The notes under the pieces are model-generated. The model was not told where the DNA came from, searched no databases, and was given only the letters and a program-made list of their open reading frames with translations. The translations under genes were made by a program, and so were the position numbers. This document shows, piece by piece, positions 57,019 through 64,000 of a stretch of 64,000 bases of DNA. Each line of letters begins with the position of its first letter. Position 1 is the stretch's first letter. The stretch is from Coix lacryma-jobi var. lacryma-jobi (taxonomy: Eukaryota > Streptophyta > Magnoliopsida > Poales > Poaceae). The stretch is taken from NCBI GenBank assembly GCA_009763385.1, contig CM019823.1:172824503-172888502 (forward strand), in the 5' to 3' direction.

Positions 57019-57026
57019 AATTTATA
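57019..57026 (-). promoter_or_regulatory. Candidate TATA of the small antisense ORF
   Basis: On the minus strand TATAAATT lies about 81 nt upstream of the ATG at 56938. Confidence 0.5.
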
Positions 57027-57049
57027 ACGAGAAGGACCGACACCAGCAC

Positions 57050-57664
57050 TCATAAGTCGAAGTGCCGCACGACCCTCACGCTTCCCCAGGAGGAAGCCGA
57101 AATGCCACATGACCTCTCGATTATCGTGCGCACGCACACCAGCTCGCCAAGGACGTCGGGACTCTGCCCCGCCAAGGGTTGGATATCGACCGCACTCGAC
57201 ATCATGCGCGACGTCCACATGAAATTTTCAGCCTTTAAAGAAATGCCTCACTACACCGAGGCTGCAGTGACTGCACCCAGCGGCGCATCTCTCAGAAGAA
57301 TTTTCGAGCCATGCAAGGCTCGGGGGCTCGATTACATCCGGCGACCCGCGACGAAAAAAGGTCGAATCCGCTCGGGAGCTCAACCCGTGCGAGGAGAACA
57401 AAATCCCCAAAGACGATCTCTCACCCCTGGCTTGAGAGCCAACACTCAAACCAGGGATCGGAGGCTACCCCCGCGGGGGACGCTCACGCGTCCCCCACGA
57501 AAAAGCTTAGAGATTTTCTCTTTCTCTCTCTTGAATTCTCTGCTCTGTCTCGAATGCCAGCATTCGGGCCAAGGCTCAGGGCGGTTTTTGGAACACCTCA
57601 CAAGACTGCGACCTCGTGACCCCCAGCTCGAGCGCCAGCGCTCGAGTCGGGGCTCGGGGGCTAC
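57050..57664 (+). other. 3' region of Tat element C before its LTR
   Basis: Noncoding. It contains the three-arm hairpin 57468-57496 and the polypurine tract ggctcgggggctac at 57651-57664, identical to that of B. Short polypurine-like copies recur (ggctcgggggctcga near 57320; cggaggctac 57459-57468). Confidence 0.65.
57468..57496 (+). promoter_or_regulatory. Three-arm mutually exclusive hairpin, element C
   Basis: Arm 1 CCCCC (57468-57472), arm 2 GGGGGACGC (57475-57483), loop TCAC, arm 3 GCGTCCCCC (57488-57496). Same geometry as B (50817-50846), with compensating base changes. Confidence 0.75.
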
Positions 57665-57894
57665 TGTCGATGGTGTGGAAAAGGGGTACCCCAAAACCTC
57701 AATCAAGAAAAACATAGCTAGGGCTAAAAGGGTAACCAGCATTACGTAAGCCACCAGGCCAAAAGCCCATCAAGAAGAAGGGGCCACGACGGCCCAACGA
57801 TCCAAGATAGACCTCGAGTCAGCACACACTCTCCGCCCCGCCCGAGCCTCCAGAGCTAGGCCTCGGGCTAGCGCAATTTCTCCGCCTCGCCCGA

Positions 57895-60800
57895 TGTGGC
57901 AGAACCTCCTAAATTAAGTGGCCCACATGCACTCATCATTGTCCTAAGGACCTTTGATCGGCGTGCACGAGTTCCAAATGACTTAAGAGGTCTGTCGGGT
58001 GTCCTCTGCGAACCCGAATCATCCACGTTACATTCTTTCCAGGATAATCCCTCATCAAGCATCACAGTATTACAACAGTTTTATAGATAAGATAAATCAG
58101 AGTAAGAGCGGAAAGATTATAATACATAGATTAAAACTTATGTTTAAAGTTTACATCACCAAAGTACTTATTACATAACTTGTTCGGAACTTTATATTAC
58201 AGATATCACACAAAAGTTGTTACTTGCCCAAGGTCACACATCAGAATCGTTATCACTCTCTTCTACCAGAGTGAAGTAGCATTGTCCATCAAAAGGTGGA
58301 TCCATGTACTCACCTGCAACAAGGGTTAACAAACCCTGAGTACAAAAGTACTCAACAAGACTTAACCGACTAGAAAAGAGGAGAAGACTCAGGAATGAGA
58401 GGCTTAGGAAGTCAAGGTAAGGCTTAAGCAAAATCAAGCATTTTGCACAAAAAGCATTTTTGTAAACCTTGTTTTATTTTGGAAAGATTCCTGTATTTCT
58501 CAATTCTTCATTGTTCAAGATTCATTTTATCTTTCAAAAACATCCCTAGTTAAGAACCACTCTCCGTTGACAGTCGAAGATCAAGTCTCCATAACCGAGG
58601 AGCAACGTTAATCCGGATAAAGAATACTCAGCTGAGGATCCCTATTCACACGGCATATGTAGCACCCAAGCTTGCATAGGCCAACCCGTCTACCACGATT
58701 CCTCCAAGATTGGGCCCGGTCCTACGCCACCCGGAAGTACAGTACACCACTCTTATCCAGGTACGAACGACCACGTGGGTACAAGCTACTTCCGCCATCT
58801 CTCCACTCCCAGTGCGCGGTTGTCGGTCCCAATAAAGGATTCCTCGGAGCCAGAGCTTTCCTGAAGTATGTGAATAGTTACAAGTCTTGACCAGCAGGCT
58901 CCCATACGGATGGTCCCTAATTTTTCCGCCAGAAACTGTACCTTGGTTATATCTCACCCAAGCGTAACAGTCCTGTCAGTTTTTTTTTCAACCCTGTCCC
59001 GGTCGGTGTCAACTGTTGAGTCCCGGACTACAACATGACGGCACCGTACGCTAGGACAACCTCTCCTAGCCGTTGACTAGGTATGGATCAGATACTTAGC
59101 CAACAGTCGGGAGTAAAACCAAATTCCCGTAAATATTCTTTAAGTGATCACACTTTTGAAATTGGCATTTTTGCAAATCTATTGTATAGCATCACTAAGC
59201 ATTTTGCAAATAGTTTTTAAACAAGGCAGGTGGATCTTCAGGTGGAGGTAAACAGTGCAAGGAGTAGGCCATCACACAACTCCTATAACCTAATGCAGTA
59301 GTTTATCTCAGCAATATTTTAATAAAACCTTTATAAAAACAAGTAAAGATTAAAAGCACCGGGGCTTGCCTTGAGGATCGGTGAAGTCCGAAGATTCTGA
59401 AAAACAAGAAAGGTCTGCACCCTCAGGAGAAATCCACTGAGAGTTAGGGCCTTCTGAAGCGGAATCTACACGTAGAAGTGCATATGCATGAGTAATGAGA
59501 TGCTTATGATATGATCATGGTAAAGATGTAAATTTTCTTAACTATAAACTTTACAGAGTACAACTTTCCATCACGGTAAAGTTGCAAACCAACAAAACCA
59601 CTTTAGCTATTAAAAATACTAAACAAGTTTTATTATTTTCTGATAATGCAACTTACAAGCAACAAAAAGGTATTTGTATAAAGGAAACCCATAACCAGGG
59701 AGCAAATCTTGCTAGTTTCCCATTGGTTGTCAAACAATTCCAAAAGTCACACAAATCTACAGGGATCAACTATTTCTATTTATTTTATTAATTAAAGCAC
59801 AGATTTTATTGGCATAGTAAAAATGCTCCAAACACAAGTTTCATAATTATTATATTAACACAGACATGCTATCATCTATCATGTCAAATTTCATAAACAA
59901 CAGAGCTATAGATTAATTATAGCAAAAACAACAAAACTGATTACTGTGCATAAAGCCAAAAAAAAGAAAAACTTGAAACGAGCCGAAACTGGGCTTTCGG
60001 CCCAAGCCAACTCGGCCCAGCATGGCGCGAGCGCACGGCGGTGGGTGAGGGTGCGTTCGCTCAAGGCCCGGCTCCAGCGAGACAGCGCCCGAGGGTCCGC
60101 TCGAGGCCTAGCTCGAGGCTCGGGCGATACGCTGCGCACGTGCCCGCTCGAGGCTTAGCTCGAGGCTCGGGCGAGACGGAAAAATGCTCGTCCGTCCGAG
60201 GCCTAGCTCGGGCGGGTCGGTGAACGCGTTCGCCCGAGGCTTGTCTCGAGCGAAGCGGTATGTCCTGACAGGTTTGCAGAAAAGCCCTTCGGCTTGCGCT
60301 AAAACAACCCGCAGTCCATGGCGCTATTCACCTGAGTCTTGGACTTTACAACCAACACCCTAGAACTTCTCATCTTTACAACGAGGAGGTCCTCGACCAT
60401 GGCCGGCGCGCATGGCGATGAACCGAGCAGGGGCGTGACTTACGCCGGCCAACTCCGGCCACTAAAGATCCAACGGATGCAAGCATCAGCACCGGCAAGC
60501 CCACCGCAACCGATTGAGCCCCTAACCCTAAACTCTACTGCTTCGGCGAGGTCTGGCCACGCACGGCGGCGGATTGGATCTCGGCACGGCCGTCCCGGCG
60601 AACCTAGGCCGGTAGCAAGCGAACGGAGAAGCTAGGAAGGTGCAGAAGCTCACCCTGGTGCTGATGGTGAAGTCAGTTTGAGCGGAGGTTGCTCGGAGAG
60701 TAGGCGTCCACGGAGCAGTGGCCCTCGGCGGTGAACTCCGGTGAAGACGACGCTGTTCCGGTAAAACCTGAGCACCAGACAAGGAACCACCGAGCCGATG

Positions 60801-61971
60801 AGCTCTTTGGGGATCAAGACGAAACACAAACACGAGAAAGAGAGAGTAGAGGAGTGCCCAGTGGACCGGACCACGGCAAGATTGAGCTCGGCGGAGCTTT
60901 TTCAATGGCGGAAGGAAGAACAGCGATTGCTTGCTCTCTGAGTGAGTAGAATTTGAGCGAAAGGGTCCTGGAGATGCGCAAGGTCGTGGGGTATTTATAC
61001 CCATGGTCAAACGGGATGAGATCAAGCAGGGACGGTGAATCTGCAGCTCGAGCCAGGAAGGTGCTCGTCGGGGCTGCGTGTCAAGAAGTCGACGGCGAGC
61101 GCGGAAGAAGACGCCACGACGCGAGGGTAAGTACCAGCGGCTGGGTAACTTTGCCACGAACTCGGTCGCACGTGGGTTCGGGAGAGAACTGCGGCCATCA
61201 CGCTGGCGTCGCCGGCAAAAGATCGCGGCGGCCACCGCCGTGAACAGGGAGGTGAGCTTATCCCCCCTTTTTCCCCACCTTCTTTTCTACCCTTTCTGAA
61301 AATCTAAAATTACATTTGATTTTTGAATAAAAGTTGAAAATATGCCAAAATATCAAATGCTCAGAATTCAATACTGAACATCTTTCATTTTTGCAAGATA
61401 CCCAAAATATGCTCAGATTTTGAATTAGGATTTGAAATACAAAAGAGGACAAAAAGGGCAAAAGAGGACTTTTACAATTACTTTTGATTTCACATGAACA
61501 CTAGAAAAACTTTAAATACCAAAGTTGTTTCTTATCAGAAATAGAGCAACTTTGCTTTTTAAAGCATACCCAAATTCTTTCTAAATTTTGATTTATAGAA
61601 AAGGGAATAAAATAGGGTTTTTGAATTATTTAAACTATTTATTTGAATTCTAACCAAAATCTAATTTATACCTCAATGATGACTTGAATCATGACTCAAA
61701 TACACCTTTGAGACATAAAACCAGAATTTGGTCCAAAACTTCACTACTATAAAGAAATTACCATAATACCCCATATACACATAAAAGCACTAAATACCAA
61801 TTAAGAAAGGATAAACTAGGGTTTAACTTAAGCACTCTTTTATCAACTAAGCACAAGCATAAAATAATAAACTTGTTTTAATGAATGCAAATCCAGGTTA
61901 TCACTCAAATGAAATGCTGATGCATATGATGACATGACAAGTTTTAATGTGGATAACACTGGAGTGTTACA
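57895..61971 (-). mobile_element. 4.1 kb solo LTR (Tekay/Del-like)
   Basis: Minus-strand start TGTAACACTCC, end CTGCCACA, with a perfect target duplication CCCGA (57890-57894 and 61972-61976). There are no coding domains. A TATA box on the minus strand at 60992-60999 lies about 972 nt into the LTR. It is related to 3955-8291 and to 62524-64000. ORFs over its GC-rich part (60300-61240) are incidental. Confidence 0.8.
60992..60999 (-). promoter_or_regulatory. TATA box of the solo LTR
   Basis: TATAAATA on the minus strand, at nearly the same distance from the LTR start (972 nt) as the box at 63466 in the third long LTR (942 nt). Confidence 0.65.
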
Positions 61972-62523
61972 CCCGAGCCTCCAGGGCTAGGCCTCGGGCT
62001 AGCGCAATTTCTCTGCCTCGCCCGAGCCATCCGAGCCAGGCCTCGGGCTAGCGCCCCTTCTCCATCCAGCCTGAGCCCTCCGCGTCAAGTACCGAATGAA
62101 AGCCTCGCCATGCATCCCCAAACCTCCACACGAAGGAGTCGAACCCCAGCATCGAAAGCTTCCTAGCGAAGGAAGCAAGCCACGACTACCCCGTACCTAC
62201 CACTTGTACGACCCCAGAAGCATTAATTGCATCTTGTCCACTCCGGTCAAGGCCCGCATGGCTACAACAAGTTCACAGTTGACCGTACCCCAGCAAAATC
62301 AAACTGCAACCACTTTCCCTAGGAAACGAGCACGTCGTGCGGAGCTATCGCCCCATACCATGCACTATACCTCTCGAGGTACATTCAACACCACGTCCCG
62401 CGTACGGTCCGAAGCTCGACCCCTTCCGACTAGCCTCGGGTTCAACCACGAAGGTCTCGACCACACCCACGAGCGCGGATCTACCGGGACTAGTCTGCAT
62501 TCCAACAACTCCCGATGCGACAT

Positions 62524-64000
62524 TGTAACACCCCTGGTGTTTAACTGTAATTAACCTGACATGTCATCATCATTAGTCATTAATCATTCTTGCCTTGCAT
62601 TTATGTTTGCTTAGTACTTGTGTAGCAATCTCTTTTCAAAAACCCTAAAAGCCCAAATCTTCCTATAAGGGCAAAAATGGTAATTTCACCTCTGTGCCTA
62701 GCTTTGTGTAATTCTTGTTCAGTTGGATGTCTTGTAGTTTTGTTGTGTTGGCCAAAGTTCAAAAACCAAAATCAGAATTCAAATCCCTTTGCAAAACCCT
62801 GATTTCCAAACCCTGGATTTTATCCCTCTTTTTGTAATTCAAAATTATTCAAAATTTGGGGTTGGTCCAAAAAGCAAAGTTGTAGATCTGGCCAAGAGAA
62901 ACAACTTTGGTATTTACAAATTTTCAAGTTTCTGTACAAAGTTTGAAGTAAATCCAAATTCATTCAAACTCCAGTTTTTGTCCCTTTTTGAGTTTTCAAA
63001 ATTAATTCAAAAAAACTATTGAGTTTCAGAAAAAGTGTATATTAGCAAAGTTGTAGGTTTTGTCAAATGGAACAACTTTCATATATAAAGATTTTCAAGT
63101 TTCAGTTTGAAATCCAAAGTAATTTTGATTTTAATCAAATTTGAAAAGTGTCCCCTTTTCTGTTTTTGAATATAGTTCAAAAACTATTTGGAATTTGAAA
63201 ATGCTCATATTGACCCTCGCTCCCCATGCGCCCTTATCCTGCCGCCACTGTCTCCCTGTTCCCTCCGCGCCCGCACGCGAGCGCTGACCCTCGCTCTCGG
63301 CCCCTACTGCTCCTGCTCGCCGCCGCCGCGTGGCCATTGCCGGCGCTGCCTGCGCCCGAGCCCCGGCTGCACGCCAGCGCCTCCGCCAGAGTGCAATCGA
63401 GTGCGCGTGCGCTCGCCGAGCTTATCCAGCCATCACCACGGTCTCTACCGGCCGCTATCCGCCTCTATAAAAGCCCCGCCGGTGTCCGAGCTCCTCACTC
63501 ACCTCCGCCACCGTGGCCAGCCCACTCCAGACCCTCCGCCGCTCAACCAACTAGCCCAACAGCTCCGTCTTGAGCTCGTGAAGCTTCCCCGCTCTTCAAT
63601 TTCATCTCTACCGCCTCCTATCGCCCGGCGTAGCTCGCCGTTCCCATCTCCGGCAGAAACCCGGCGAGCTCGGGTTCGTGAAATACTCCCTCTCCGGTCA
63701 CGGATACCTTCCCCTGACCCCTGTGTCAGCTTCCTCGGTTCCGTGCGACTCTGACCAGGCCCTTGCGGTCTCGTGTGTTGCGCAGGGTCGTCGGAGCGCC
63801 GCTCGCCGCTCGCCGCCGAAAGAGCTCCACCGAACCACCGCCCCGCCGAGCCCTGTCTCCGACCGTGGTAAGCCCTCGAAGCCCCCTCGGTCTCTGCCTT
63901 TTAACGGCGCAAGCTCGAGCCAGGCCTCGGGCGCACGCGTTCACTGTGGCTCGAGCCAGGCCTCGAGCACACTTTTCCGTCTTGCCCGAGCCCAAGCCTC
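62524..64000 (+). mobile_element. Long LTR or element start (Tekay/Del-like), runs off the window
   Basis: It starts TGTAACACC, the same start as the two solo LTRs but on the plus strand. It has AT-rich text to about 63180 and then a GC-rich part. TATAAAAG at 63466-63473. The left flank gacat (62519-62523) would be the target duplication; the right copy lies outside. Whether it is solo or the 5' LTR of a full element cannot be seen. Confidence 0.7.
63466..63473 (+). promoter_or_regulatory. TATA box of the third long LTR
   Basis: TATAAAAG in the context cgcctcTATAAAAGccccgcc, 942 nt into the LTR. Confidence 0.75.

Larger units (their letters stand above)
57841..62069. repeat. 49-bp minisatellite in the Tat LTR, split by a solo LTR
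   Basis: Unit 1 57841-57889, unit 2 61972-62020, unit 3 62021-62069, each beginning cccgagcc and containing ggcctcgggctagcg. The solo LTR 57895-61971 lies between units 1 and 2. Confidence 0.85.
57665..62523 (+). repeat. Tat-type LTR (element C or A), interrupted
   Basis: It starts TGTCGATGG right after the polypurine tract, with a ggggtacccc block as in the B LTR. It continues 57665-57894, then 61977-62523, split by a solo LTR, and is cut again at 62524 by another long LTR, so its end is outside the window. It contains a 49-bp tandem repeat. The later part (gcattaattgcatcttgtccactccgg) recalls gcatttaatgcactcacctactccag of the B LTR. Confidence 0.7.

Noticed and set aside
63188..63754. 188-codon Pro/Arg/Ser-rich frame
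   Set aside because: It sits in the GC-rich part of a long LTR and spans the TATA box at 63466. A protein reading is not supported.

Overview
The window looks like plant nuclear DNA, almost certainly from a grass and perhaps a panicoid (low confidence at that level). Every coding signal I can assign belongs to an LTR retrotransposon. I see no host gene, rRNA, tRNA, CRISPR array or bacterial feature. The grass call rests on four things: Tat-type Ty3/gypsy elements carrying a large intron-containing antisense ORF, a Sirevirus-type Ty1/copia element, Athila-type elements primed by tRNA-Asp, and LTRs longer than 4 kb of the Tekay/Del kind.

The backbone is one old Tat-clade element, A. Its gag starts at 32 and its 5' LTR lies just left of the window. 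Other elements have broken it up. (1) Athila-type element E1 (932-9553) split the gag and was itself hit by a >4 kb solo LTR (3955-8291). (2) A Sirevirus in minus orientation (15735-36435, TSD CCCAC) split the antisense ORF of A. Its 5' LTR was then hit by a gag-protease-only Athila-type element, E2 (27644-36340, TSD CACAC). (3) A second Tat element, B (37106-52163), close kin of A, inserted about 670 bp further along the same antisense ORF. A resumes at 52164 and its antisense ORF begins at 54684 on the minus strand.

Right of 54.9 kb lie a second, smaller antisense ORF (element C, 56294-56938), a polypurine tract and a Tat LTR from 57665. That LTR is interrupted by a solo LTR (57895-61971, TSD CCCGA) and by another long LTR that runs off the window (62524-64000).

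Nesting order and LTR divergence counted by eye agree on relative age: E2 about 1.3 %, B about 2.5 %, Sirevirus about 4 %, A oldest. All elements look defective. Where A and B can be compared, most nonsense codons are C-to-T or G-to-A changes, many at CGA or CAG, which fits decay of methylated DNA.

The most unusual signals are structural RNA/DNA motifs with compensatory changes. They are a seven-unit hairpin array of 36-bp period in the Sirevirus LTR, a three-arm mutually exclusive hairpin upstream of the 3' LTR in Tat elements B and C, and a family of TGG-loop hairpins in the Athila-type elements. Also notable are a tandem duplication of the protease domain in E2, a TATA-preceded spliced antisense gene with an Arg/Ser-rich segment in the Tat elements, and two in-frame stop codons shared by A and B.
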